Below are positions 50,991 through 59,486 of a stretch of DNA of 64,000 nt, one piece after another. The DNA is from Murimonas intestini (GTDB taxonomy: Bacteria > Bacillota > Clostridia > Lachnospirales > Lachnospiraceae). The notes below the pieces were generated by a model. The model saw nothing but the letters and a program-made list of their open reading frames with translations. It made no database searches and was not told the DNA's origin. The stretch lies in the NCBI RefSeq assembly GCF_024622195.1, contig NZ_JANKBI010000017.1, positions 67,199 through 131,198 on the forward strand, read 5' to 3'. The position numbers and the translations under genes are program-made. The stretch's first letter is position 1. Each line of letters starts with the position of its first letter.

Positions 50991-52640
50991 TTATCCTGCA
51001 GTATAATCCATACCATCACCTGTTCCGTCTGCGTCGCTGCCGTTTCCCTGGTATTCTCCTCCGGTGCCGTCCCCGGTTCCTGTTCCCATTCCGCTTCCGT
51101 CAGTTCCCGCTGCGCCGTCTCCCGCCGGTGCGCCTGTATCTGTACCTGCATTCGTACCGTTTCCATCCTGACCTGCAGTGACTCCAGTATCTCCGTTCGG
51201 CATTATGCCCTGGCCTGCTGTCCCTCCGGTAGTTCCGCCCGCAGCACCTGTTGCTGCATCGCTGATGTATGTCTGTACCTCAGACGCCCTTTCACTTCCG
51301 GGGAATTTTTCCATATATTCCTTAAAGGTCTTATTGGCATTTGCAGTGTCTCCGCTGTTGTAATAAGCATGTCCCAGGAAATACAGGGCATATTCCTGAT
51401 CAGGATCAGCCTCTACGGCCTTCTGATAGTTTTCTATGGCTGTCGCATAGTCTCCCGCTACATATGCCGTATCAGCTGCATTTGTAAATGTAGAATACAT
51501 GTAAGTCTTCAGACCTGTGTTCAGTGTATCGTACAGATCTTTCCCGGCTCCCGTCATGGAATCAGCGTCTACTTCTCCCAGTGACTGTGCGGCGCCCGCC
51601 TGGTCCTCCGCCAGATATTTGTTGGCAGCCTCCAGTATTTTCTCATAGGACTGAGCCTTCGTATCAGCTGCATCCATGGTTTTCTGAGCCTCTTCAACCT
51701 TTGCCTTATAATCCTCAATTTCCTTATTAAGGCCTGATACCTGGGCAGCCTGGGAAGCCATTTTAGAATTTGCATCTGTTATCTGCTGGTTGGCATCCTG
51801 GTATATACTCTGTTTCGTGGAAGGCACCACAAGGAACCATACGATCGCACCTCCCAGAAGAAGCCCCAGGAAGATATTCAGAAACGTAGCCACTGTAGAG
51901 CTGTCCCTGAAAGTAGCCGGCTGTATGATCGTCTCATTACCGCTCATGTATGTGGTAGTACCTGTCAGCTTATTTACCTTTTCCTTGGCATACCGCTTTT
52001 TCTTATCCTCCAGGCTTGTCCCAACGCCTGTCATCTCTTCCACTTCACGCAGATAACGGAGGGTGGTCGTATTGGTGGCATCGATCCTGGCTGCCTTTTT
52101 AAGCAGCTTCCTCGCCTTTTCGTATTCCTGACGTTTCAGGTACAGCAGCGACAGAAGATGGTATCCTTTTATCAGCTTCGGGTTCTGGACCAGCACTTTT
52201 TTCAGCTGGATGACAGCCATATCCTCATTGTCCTGATGGCAGTACACCAGAGCCTGGTTGTACTTGCGTATAGTCTGGTTGATAATATCCAGCTTGTTTT
52301 TATTTGCCTGCAGCTTCTCTATGTAGATATCCGCCACATTCCCAGGCACATTCATATTCTTGCTGATGACCCATTCACAAAGGGCTGAAACCACCTCGCC
52401 CGTCTCAAAATACACAAGACCCAGCAGGTTACGCGCCGCAATATTTTCTTTATTAAACTTAAGGCTTCTTCTCAGGCATACGATCGCCCCTGACAGATCC
52501 CTGATACTGGCCTTCTCAAGCCCCTCATTATACAGTCTGTTGGATATTCGGATGATCTGCTTCTGCAAAGAGACGTCCGCCCCGCATCCTGTACAATAGT
52601 CAATTCCGGACAAAGGGGTTCCACAATATATACATTTCAT
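50991..52640 (-). CDS. Zinc-ribbon, TPR-containing membrane protein
   Basis: A 549-residue protein in four parts. Residues 1 to 25 are a zinc ribbon (CIYCGTPLSGIDYCTGCG). Residues about 30 to 210 are tetratricopeptide repeats. A membrane helix lies at about 250 to 275 (FLNIFLGLLLGGAIVWFLVV), followed by a coiled coil (about 280 to 345) and more TPRs (about 385 to 455, YATAIENYQKAVEADPDQ). The last 90 residues are a Gly/Thr/Asp-rich low-complexity tail, presumably extracellular. It follows a 48-residue gene and folC. Function is unknown; a scaffold for an envelope or sporulation complex is possible. Confidence 0.8.
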   Translation of the reverse strand: MKCIYCGTPLSGIDYCTGCGADVSLQKQIIRISNRLYNEGLEKASIRDLSGAIVCLRRSLKFNKENIAARNLLGLVYFETGEVVSALCEWVISKNMNVPGNVADIYIEKLQANKNKLDIINQTIRKYNQALVYCHQDNEDMAVIQLKKVLVQNPKLIKGYHLLSLLYLKRQEYEKARKLLKKAARIDATNTTTLRYLREVEEMTGVGTSLEDKKKRYAKEKVNKLTGTTTYMSGNETIIQPATFRDSSTVATFLNIFLGLLLGGAIVWFLVVPSTKQSIYQDANQQITDANSKMASQAAQVSGLNKEIEDYKAKVEEAQKTMDAADTKAQSYEKILEAANKYLAEDQAGAAQSLGEVDADSMTGAGKDLYDTLNTGLKTYMYSTFTNAADTAYVAGDYATAIENYQKAVEADPDQEYALYFLGHAYYNSGDTANANKTFKEYMEKFPGSERASEVQTYISDAATGAAGGTTGGTAGQGIMPNGDTGVTAGQDGNGTNAGTDTGAPAGDGAAGTDGSGMGTGTGDGTGGEYQGNGSDADGTGDGMDYTAG

Positions 52641-52650
52641 AGAATTCCCC

Positions 52651-52797
52651 TTATTTCTTCTTGTTCTTTTCTTCTTTCAGCAGTTCCCTTAAGACATCTG
52701 TGATATCTGTCAGATCCTGGTTATAAATAGCGTCCTCCGCCTCATTTACATCCAGACTGGGCTGAAATTTTTTCAGTTCCTCGTCAAAATTAATCAT
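52651..52797 (-). CDS. 48-residue acidic/charged protein
   Basis: A small gene starting MINFDEELKKFQPSLDVNEA and ending in a lysine-rich tail (KEEKNKKK). No membrane segment is present. The ATG overlaps the 3' end of folC by 8 bases, and its stop is 10 bases before the TPR gene start, so it is wedged into one operon. The protein looks helical and amphipathic. No family is recognised. Confidence 0.7.
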   Translation of the reverse strand: MINFDEELKKFQPSLDVNEAEDAIYNQDLTDITDVLRELLKEEKNKKK

Positions 52798-54100
52798 GTG
52801 TACGTCTCCTTATCACACTTTTCAGCTCCCCTACCAGGTAGAGGGAACCGACACAGAACAGCATACCATCCTGTTTTTCCTTCAGGGCCTCCTCAAACGC
52901 ATCTTCGATCACCTCCACAGGTGTCACCGGAGCATCTGTATATTTCCTGAAGATTTCTGAAAGCTTCTGAACAGGTACGACCCTGTCATTGTCAATCTGT
53001 GTCACTACGACAGCAGATGGCCTGGTACTTCTGCATATTGTCTCAATCATCTTTTCATAATTCTTTTCTGCAACAGCCGAGAACAGTATTACAACCCGCC
53101 TGTTTTCCTGCAGCCTCTGTACTGTTTTCACAAACTCCTGCACACCTGCCGCATTGTGGGCGCCGTCTAGGACCACCCCCGGCATGACTGTCTCCATACG
53201 TCCCTGCCAGGCAGTATTTTGTATCCCTTCAAGTCTTACCTGAAGCGGGATATCATGCTCTTTATCAAATGTCTCCACAGCCAGCAGAGCCAGAGAACTG
53301 TTCACTACCTGGTATTCTGCCAGGTAAGGAACTGTGACTTTAACATTCTCATAATACCCATAATGCAGGCAAAAATCAATGCTTTTATCGGTATTTACTA
53401 AAATTTCATACATCTTTCGGCGCAGCGGGACAGTCTCACAGCCTAATTGTGCAGCACGTTTCTCAATCACCTCTGCTGCCCTTTCATCCCCTGCATCGTA
53501 TATGACCGGTACCCCCGGCTTGATGATCCCTGCCTTTTCCCATGCGATCTTTTCTACTGTATCTCCCAGGATCTCCGTATGGTCCAGACTGATGGATGTG
53601 ATCACCACGGCTGCCGGATGCTCAATTGTATTTGTCGCGTCCAGCCTTCCCCCAAGTCCTGTCTCCAGAACCACATATTCCACACCTGCCTTCTCAAATG
53701 CTGTCATAGATAACGCAAACAGCAGTTCAAAATAAGTGGGATGCGGGAAACCTTCCTCCAGCATGCCTTTTACAGCCGCCTGCACCTTCATATATGCACT
53801 GAGGAATTCTTCATCGCTGATCGGCTCATTATCTATCTGGAAACGCTCATTTATCTTCACAAGGTGGGGCGATGTAAACAGGCCTGTCCTTCTGCCCGAT
53901 CTCACAAGTATAGAAGACAGAAAAGCACACACGCTGCCCTTGCCATTCGTCCCTGCCACATGGATGATCTTCAGATTCCTGTCCGGCCGTCCAAGACGCT
54001 CCATCAATTCAACAGTATTCTCTAATTTATTTTTTTTAGTAAACTTTGGAACACTTAAAATATATTCCACTGCTTCTTCGTAATTCAATGTCATCACCAT
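52790..54100 (-). CDS. folC: Folylpolyglutamate synthase / dihydrofolate synthase
   Basis: Adds glutamates to folates (and glutamate to dihydropteroate). The 436-residue Mur-ligase-family protein has the P-loop HVAGTNGKGSVCAFL, GLFTSPHLVKINERF, the ETGLGGRLDATN motif and LDGAHNAAG. ATG 54100 and ATG 54094 are both possible; the Shine-Dalgarno is weak. It is first in a three-gene unit with the 48-residue gene and the TPR protein. Confidence 0.95.
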   Translation of the reverse strand: MVMTLNYEEAVEYILSVPKFTKKNKLENTVELMERLGRPDRNLKIIHVAGTNGKGSVCAFLSSILVRSGRRTGLFTSPHLVKINERFQIDNEPISDEEFLSAYMKVQAAVKGMLEEGFPHPTYFELLFALSMTAFEKAGVEYVVLETGLGGRLDATNTIEHPAAVVITSISLDHTEILGDTVEKIAWEKAGIIKPGVPVIYDAGDERAAEVIEKRAAQLGCETVPLRRKMYEILVNTDKSIDFCLHYGYYENVKVTVPYLAEYQVVNSSLALLAVETFDKEHDIPLQVRLEGIQNTAWQGRMETVMPGVVLDGAHNAAGVQEFVKTVQRLQENRRVVILFSAVAEKNYEKMIETICRSTRPSAVVVTQIDNDRVVPVQKLSEIFRKYTDAPVTPVEVIEDAFEEALKEKQDGMLFCVGSLYLVGELKSVIRRRTHD

Positions 54101-54231
54101 TTCTTTCGTTTTATGCCTTTTGGCACCTGTGCAGGTTTTCCTGCCCTTTTCCTATTATAATATAGTGACCGCAATATGCAAGTAATTTTTTTCGCAATAT
54201 CCGCCAGGATTTACTGTTTAGCAGCACATAA

Positions 54232-54265
54232 AGGCGGTATGGCATCCGCAAATGCCATACCGCCT
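54232..54265 (-). terminator. Terminator hairpin after the flavoprotein reductase gene
   Basis: AGGCGGTATGGCAT and ATGCCATACCGCCT form a perfect 14-base stem with a 6-base loop. Only three T follow on the minus strand. The rest of the folC upstream spacer (54101-54231) shows no gene. Confidence 0.7.
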
Positions 54266-54309
54266 GTCTGATTAATTGCTGCATTCCAGCCTTGTGCTGT
54301 TCCGGTAAA

Positions 54310-55554
54310 TTAACACTGTCCGCTGTAAATGTACTCCCCTGTGCTATCCAGTCCATAGAAATCCGCATAGCTGATATGAAAAATATTTTTTTCCTTCAGA
54401 AGTCCGGAGATATCTATCTTATTCTTGATCAGATGCTGCCAAAATCCGCTTCCTGAAATGTCCCCCTGAAGCTGGATCCCTGTCACAATGCCGTCCTTCA
54501 CGATTGCCTTTTTATACTCACTCCTGCTCTCTTTTGTGTATACCTGGCAGCTGTCATCCTTTGGTTCGATATCACCTGCCGAGAGCATAGCCAGCCCGAA
54601 GAAATTGATTGTATTTTTTATACAGAAGCTGTCGGTATACGCCACAGGCATGCCTGCCATATTCATGGCAGCCTTTCTGCCCTGGTCCATGGCATTTGGC
54701 CATATGCCTGACAGGCCGGTCACATCACCTGCCGCATAGACATCCGGGTCTGAAGTCCTGAGATATTCATTTACCTTAAGGGATCTCTCCATCTCAAGTC
54801 CGCTGTCCTTCAGAAAATCAATGCACGGCCTCACGCCGGCAGCTGCCACAACAAAATCACATGGTATTTCTTCTCCATTGGCCAAAATGACATGAGTGAT
54901 CTCATTCTTATCATTTACCTTTGAATCACTTGCTCCGATACCCAGCCTGAAGCTGGCTCCGGCTTTTTCAAAGAGCTCCTGATAAGCCCCCGCGGATGTG
55001 GCATCAGTCTGAAGAGGCAGGATCCTGTCCGCCATCTCTGCAATCGTGACCTTTACGCCCTGCTCCAGCAGAGCATATGCCACGTCCAGTCCTACAAGGC
55101 CTGATCCTACGATAAACACATGCTTTGCATTCTTTTCCTCCACTGCCTTCCTGATTTTCACAGCATCGCTCAGATCCCTGAAGCCGTACACGTTATCAGC
55201 TGTCCTGAAATTAGGGATAGGCGGAACAGAGTATACTGCCCCTGACGCGATCAGCAGTTTATCATATACCAGCTCACCGTCTTCCAGAATAACCTTTTTT
55301 GCGGCAGTATCCACGCGCTTTACAGCCTGTCCCCTGCTCCAGTATATATGATTTTTTTCGAAAAAATCCTCATCAGTGAAAGCAAGTCCTTCCACATCCC
55401 GTTCTCCTCCCAGATATTTGTGAAGCATACAGCGGGAATGGGAGTGCTCATCCTTTGATACCATCACTATAGAAGCGTCAGGCTTCAGTCTGCGGAGTCT
55501 TTCGGCGGCTGCCATACCTGCGGCGCCGCATCCGATAATCACATAATATTCCAT
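54310..55554 (-). CDS. FAD/NAD(P)H-dependent oxidoreductase of the CODH module
   Basis: A 414-residue pyridine-nucleotide-disulfide-family flavoprotein. It has an N-terminal FAD loop (YVIIGCGAAGMAAAERL), a mid NAD(P) loop (VFIVGSGLVGLDVAYAL) and the C-terminal FAD motif VYAAGDVTGLSG. The start is ATG 55554, 7 bases after GGAGG. It lies directly after cooF and is the usual third member of cooS-cooF-FNOR clusters, where it is thought to pass CO-derived electrons to NAD(P)+. Confidence 0.9.
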   Translation of the reverse strand: MEYYVIIGCGAAGMAAAERLRRLKPDASIVMVSKDEHSHSRCMLHKYLGGERDVEGLAFTDEDFFEKNHIYWSRGQAVKRVDTAAKKVILEDGELVYDKLLIASGAVYSVPPIPNFRTADNVYGFRDLSDAVKIRKAVEEKNAKHVFIVGSGLVGLDVAYALLEQGVKVTIAEMADRILPLQTDATSAGAYQELFEKAGASFRLGIGASDSKVNDKNEITHVILANGEEIPCDFVVAAAGVRPCIDFLKDSGLEMERSLKVNEYLRTSDPDVYAAGDVTGLSGIWPNAMDQGRKAAMNMAGMPVAYTDSFCIKNTINFFGLAMLSAGDIEPKDDSCQVYTKESRSEYKKAIVKDGIVTGIQLQGDISGSGFWQHLIKNKIDISGLLKEKNIFHISYADFYGLDSTGEYIYSGQC

Positions 55555-55556
55555 CA

Positions 55557-56003
55557 CTATACCTCCTCCACATAGATTGCCTGCTTTGGACAGGCAAGGA
55601 CGCAGGCCGGGCCTTCAGGCCTGTCATTACAGAAATCACATTTGATGATCTTCGTCCTGTCTTCGCTGATCTTTGGGATTCCATACGGGCAGTTCATGAC
55701 ACACATAAAACAGGAACCGCATTTTGCCTCATCATATTTTACATGTCCTGTCTCTTCATCTTTCTGAAGCGCGCCGCTCATACAGCTGTTGGCACATGCG
55801 GGTTCCGTACAGTGGCGGCAGAACATGGGGAGGTAGCCCCCATTTACGCCGCATACTATCTCATTTCTGGCAACTGTCATGGGACTGTTAAAGTCGAGAG
55901 TCTCCACGCCTTCCTTACCATCCCTGCGGTGGCTGTCCATACAGGCAAGGGCGCAGTTCTTGCAGCCGTCGCATTTGGACGCATCAATCATTATTCTCTT
56001 CAT
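55557..56003 (-). CDS. cooF: CooF-type 4Fe-4S ferredoxin subunit
   Basis: A 148-residue electron-transfer protein with four cysteine clusters. They are CDGCKNCALAC, CRHCTEPACANSC, CGSCFMCVMNCPYG and CDFCNDRPEGPACVLACP, the pattern of four [4Fe-4S] sites typical of CooF/HycB proteins. It links CooS to the flavoprotein downstream. AAAGGAGG precedes the ATG. Confidence 0.93.
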   Translation of the reverse strand: MKRIMIDASKCDGCKNCALACMDSHRRDGKEGVETLDFNSPMTVARNEIVCGVNGGYLPMFCRHCTEPACANSCMSGALQKDEETGHVKYDEAKCGSCFMCVMNCPYGIPKISEDRTKIIKCDFCNDRPEGPACVLACPKQAIYVEEV

Positions 56004-56025
56004 CAGGTATGCCTCCTTTTCTGCT

Positions 56026-57909
56026 TCAGATGTTCAGCCCTTTTCTCTTGTCGTCTATGACTGCTTCAATCTTATCGGCCGCTTTGACAGGATCCAGTTC
56101 TACGATCACCTGTCCGCCTGTAATCTGCTTCATGTCTTCTGTGAGCACTTTCACCGCCAGATCACTGCCCGCAATGAAAGGCTGCTGTCCAAGATGGAGA
56201 GGCAGTCCCAGCGCCAGGCCAAAGCATCCGTCAGCCAGGGCCTGCTCTTCCAGCCATTGGGGAGCTGAAAGTACAAGAGGCAGCTGCGGCATATCAATAT
56301 TAAGCGCCTGGGCCAGCTCTGTTGCCACTATTTCCAGACGTCCGATCGCGAGGCATGGTCCGAAATTAAGTACAGGAGCGATTCCCAGTGATTTGCAGAC
56401 CTCCTTCAGTCCGTCTCCGGCCAGCTCAGCCGCTTCCGGCCTCATCAGTCCGACATTTTCAATACCGCCTGAAGAGCATCCTGCTGAAAGCACAATGATA
56501 TCTCTCTTGATCAGCTCTTTTGTAAGCTCGACTGTACATACATCATGTCCCAGAGCAGTGAGGTTTGAGCATCCTACAACGCCTGCCACACCTTTGATCT
56601 TGCCTGCTACTATAAGATCCAGCAGAGGCTGCCAGTTTCCTCCCAGGAATTCCTTCAGGGATATCTCGCTGACACCTGTCAGTGTATTCTTATTTCCATG
56701 TTCAGGCAGCAGGTTCACAGGTACATTCCCTCTCCTGGCCTTATAGCTCTCGATCACCGCATCTATGATCTTGTCACTGTTTTCTTCTCTTGTCTCATAG
56801 GAATATTCCATCAGTTCAGCATTAGCTTTCTTTGCCACATCATCAAGACAGATCTGTTTGATCATCAGCTCATCACATATAGGTTCGATACCAGGCAGAG
56901 TACAGTTGAACTCAGAGAGCACTGCATCAATGGCTCCTGTGGCCAGCACAGCCTCACTGGTATAATTATTTCCTGCATGTCCGTCAAATATCTCTGTATA
57001 GTGGGCGCCTCTCAGCTGCAGATCCTGTCCCACACATGTACATCCCACAAGCTTAAAGCCTTTTGCACCGGCAGCTTTTGCTTTCTCGGTCACTTCAGGA
57101 TCGGTCAGACGTTCCTGAAGGTGTACAAACAGGGAATGCTGATGCCCTGTGATCATGATATTGATATAATCCGGGTTGATCACGCCAAGTCCCACAGGAG
57201 CCATTCTGATCTCCGGCTCTCCCAGCATCACATCATTTAAAAGATTCGTCAGTGTAAGTCCGTACAGGCCGGTGGAAATACCCAGTTTCAAGCAGTTTAA
57301 CAGCATATCAACAGGATCAGAATTCAGATTGGTAGAACATTTTACCACACCTGCAAAAACTTCTGATTTAGCTCCGCCCGGCAGTATTCCCAGCTCTTTC
57401 CATTTCTCATATCTGGGCTTATAGGCCATCTTCTCAACAAGCTCCATCTTCTCATACTCCGGTTTATAGAGATCTTTCAAAACGAGATCTGCCACCTTGT
57501 AAGCCAGGTCATGCTCGTCGCTCCCTGTGATCCCGAATTCCTCCGCAAGGCGCTTTAACGCTCCTTTTCCTTTTATAGGCGCTTTTGCCACAGCAGCATT
57601 TTTCAGGTTCAGGGCTGTGTTTTCAACCACATGGATATAACAGCCGCTTCCCGCTGCCACGGCCCTCAAAAAATTCCTGGCCACGATCGTATCTGCATTT
57701 GCGCCGCAGATCCCTCTTGGGCTCTTCGGGGTGATCCTGCACGGTCCGTTAGAGCACAGGCGGCAGCAGACTCCTTTTAATCCAAATCCGCACTTTGTGC
57801 TCTGTCCCTCCACCCTGTGGTGGGAAGTCTCCATAGGCAGGCCGGCGATATAACCCTCCAGGCATTTATCGGCACTTTTACAGGTATTGCAGCTAAAACA
57901 CTGATTCAT
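56026..57909 (-). CDS. cooS: Anaerobic carbon-monoxide dehydrogenase catalytic subunit
   Basis: Nickel-iron-sulfur CO dehydrogenase, 627 residues, oxidising CO to CO2. The N-terminal D/B-cluster cysteines (CFSCNTCKSADKC, then CGFGLKGVCCRLCSNGPC) and C-cluster ligands (histidine in GHQHSLF, VGCTCVGQDL, GVVGCSN, SAGCSSG) are present. No acetyl-CoA synthase genes are adjacent, so it is a monofunctional CODH of the cooS-cooF-FNOR type. An A/T-rich palindrome (57950-57964) upstream may be an operator. Confidence 0.96.
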   Translation of the reverse strand: MNQCFSCNTCKSADKCLEGYIAGLPMETSHHRVEGQSTKCGFGLKGVCCRLCSNGPCRITPKSPRGICGANADTIVARNFLRAVAAGSGCYIHVVENTALNLKNAAVAKAPIKGKGALKRLAEEFGITGSDEHDLAYKVADLVLKDLYKPEYEKMELVEKMAYKPRYEKWKELGILPGGAKSEVFAGVVKCSTNLNSDPVDMLLNCLKLGISTGLYGLTLTNLLNDVMLGEPEIRMAPVGLGVINPDYINIMITGHQHSLFVHLQERLTDPEVTEKAKAAGAKGFKLVGCTCVGQDLQLRGAHYTEIFDGHAGNNYTSEAVLATGAIDAVLSEFNCTLPGIEPICDELMIKQICLDDVAKKANAELMEYSYETREENSDKIIDAVIESYKARRGNVPVNLLPEHGNKNTLTGVSEISLKEFLGGNWQPLLDLIVAGKIKGVAGVVGCSNLTALGHDVCTVELTKELIKRDIIVLSAGCSSGGIENVGLMRPEAAELAGDGLKEVCKSLGIAPVLNFGPCLAIGRLEIVATELAQALNIDMPQLPLVLSAPQWLEEQALADGCFGLALGLPLHLGQQPFIAGSDLAVKVLTEDMKQITGGQVIVELDPVKAADKIEAVIDDKRKGLNI

Positions 57910-57949
57910 GAAATTATCCTCCTTAGGTATGTAAATGATGTTTATTTAT

Positions 57950-57964
57950 CAATAACAGTTATTG
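57950..57964. promoter_or_regulatory. Palindromic candidate operator upstream of cooS
   Basis: CAATAACAGTTATTG is a perfect 15-base palindrome 41 bases before the cooS ATG. AATAAC/GTTATT halves recur just beside it. A CRP/FNR-family or Rex-type regulator would fit the size; no regulator gene is adjacent. Confidence 0.45.
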
Positions 57965-58061
57965 TTATTATATTAACAGATGATCTGCTTTTTTTCAACC
58001 CTTTCTTGTAAATTTTGTCATTTTTATTTCATAGGAAAAGAAGTCTATTATGAAATAAAAA

Positions 58062-58088
58062 TGCCGCACCCCAAACCGGGATACGGCA
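58062..58088 (-). terminator. Terminator after the PAS-GGDEF gene
   Basis: On the minus strand GCCGTATCCC-ggttt-GGGGTGCGGC (two wobble pairs) is followed by ATTTTTATTT. Confidence 0.75.
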
Positions 58089-58130
58089 CCTGCCACCATT
58101 TATTTTCATATTCTGTACATCATCAGTCCA

Positions 58131-59432
58131 TTACCGGACATGAGAAATAACACCTGCAAAAAGATCCGGCCTGCCATACTCATCACGCACGAGATGTCCT
58201 GTGCACCTGAGGGGCACCCACTCACCCTTCCTGTTTACAGCTCTGTAGCGCACATCATGGCCTTCAGCCCTGCCGTCCGCCACTACCTGATTGGCTTCCA
58301 GAAATACCTTCTTGTCCTCCGGATGGATAAGGCGTCCCCATACTGCAGCCGCGTTTGGAATAATTTCTCCCGGCAGATCAAATTCCGCAACCATGGCAGG
58401 CGGATATCTGAACGTTCCTGTCTTCATATTCCCAGCATACACGTAATTATCAGTGGCCTGGATCAGGGCATCATATAAATGTTCCTTATCGTAATCAAAT
58501 TCCTCTATTTCCTTTTCCAGCTGCGCAGGGCTGATCTTCAGCCTCTCCTGAGCCTTCCTTATATGGTATTCTCTCTTCTGGCAGTACATCTGCTCATCCG
58601 CCATGGAGATCAGCTCTGACAAAGAGTGGCCATCCCTGCCAGAAAATTCTACAAGGCCATAACAGAATGACAGCTTATACTGGATATTTTCCAGAACCGT
58701 AACCTCCGATATTTCTTTAAGAAGCCCCTCTACCTTTTCCCTTGCCTCCTGCAGGTGCAGCCCCTCAAATACAATTACAAATTCATCCCCGCTCAGCCTG
58801 AACGCCAGATCCTCTTCTCTGATATTGGCCAGCGTAACCCGCCCGATAAGCGCGAGGGCGCGGTCGCCGTGGACATGCCCATATGAGTCATTGATTTTTT
58901 TTAGTTCATTTAAGTCATACATACAGATAGTCCCTGACAGGTCCTGTTCTTCCATATACCGCAGCTTTCTGGCAAGCTGCTCTTTCCCCGCTCTTCTGTT
59001 ATACATTCCTGTCAATTCGTCAACATTTGCCTGGACCCTGAGCTTTTTATAGTCTGTCACATCTACTGAATGCTGGAGATGTACCTTTCTCCCGTCCACC
59101 CAGGTTATAATACTGTCATAATTAGCATAAACCCGCCCTGTCAGGCTGTTCTTCTCTTCCCAGACGATCTGCGATACATTCTCTCCGCTCTCAAGCTGCT
59201 CTTTCAGCCTCTTCACCGGACAGAACGGGCAGGGGCCGCCCATATCCCTGACCATCACTTCCCAGCAGACCTTTCCCTGTGGATCAGCAATACCGAATTC
59301 TTCCTGCATGGTCCTGCTCATAAATAAGATTTCATTCGTCTCTATATCTGTCACATATATGATGGCATGCATATTATCTAGCAGGGAATAGAATGTATGA
59401 TTCATCATCTGCTCCTCCGGCTGTACTTTCAT
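58131..59432 (-). CDS. PAS-GGDEF-PAS signalling protein (probable diguanylate cyclase)
   Basis: A 433-residue soluble protein. Residues about 10 to 130 are a PAS domain with an unusual Cys pair (GGPCPFCPVKRL). Residues about 135 to 295 are a GGDEF domain whose signature reads SGDEF, still compatible with cyclase activity; the DELTGMYNRR and YDLNELKKINDSYGH motifs are intact. Residues about 330 to 433 are a second, PAS_3-like domain. No membrane helix. It probably makes cyclic di-GMP in response to a cytoplasmic signal. Confidence 0.88.
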   Translation of the reverse strand: MKVQPEEQMMNHTFYSLLDNMHAIIYVTDIETNEILFMSRTMQEEFGIADPQGKVCWEVMVRDMGGPCPFCPVKRLKEQLESGENVSQIVWEEKNSLTGRVYANYDSIITWVDGRKVHLQHSVDVTDYKKLRVQANVDELTGMYNRRAGKEQLARKLRYMEEQDLSGTICMYDLNELKKINDSYGHVHGDRALALIGRVTLANIREEDLAFRLSGDEFVIVFEGLHLQEAREKVEGLLKEISEVTVLENIQYKLSFCYGLVEFSGRDGHSLSELISMADEQMYCQKREYHIRKAQERLKISPAQLEKEIEEFDYDKEHLYDALIQATDNYVYAGNMKTGTFRYPPAMVAEFDLPGEIIPNAAAVWGRLIHPEDKKVFLEANQVVADGRAEGHDVRYRAVNRKGEWVPLRCTGHLVRDEYGRPDLFAGVISHVR

Positions 59433-59486
59433 TGTCTCTCCCCCTGTAACCCTGGCTATATTCTTTTAGTACAGTATAGCAGATTC

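Noticed and set aside
56026..57909. CO dehydrogenase subunit of the acetyl-CoA synthase complex (AcsA)
   Set aside because: No acsB, acsC, acsD or acsE genes are adjacent, and cooF plus a flavoprotein follow directly, which is the monofunctional CODH arrangement.
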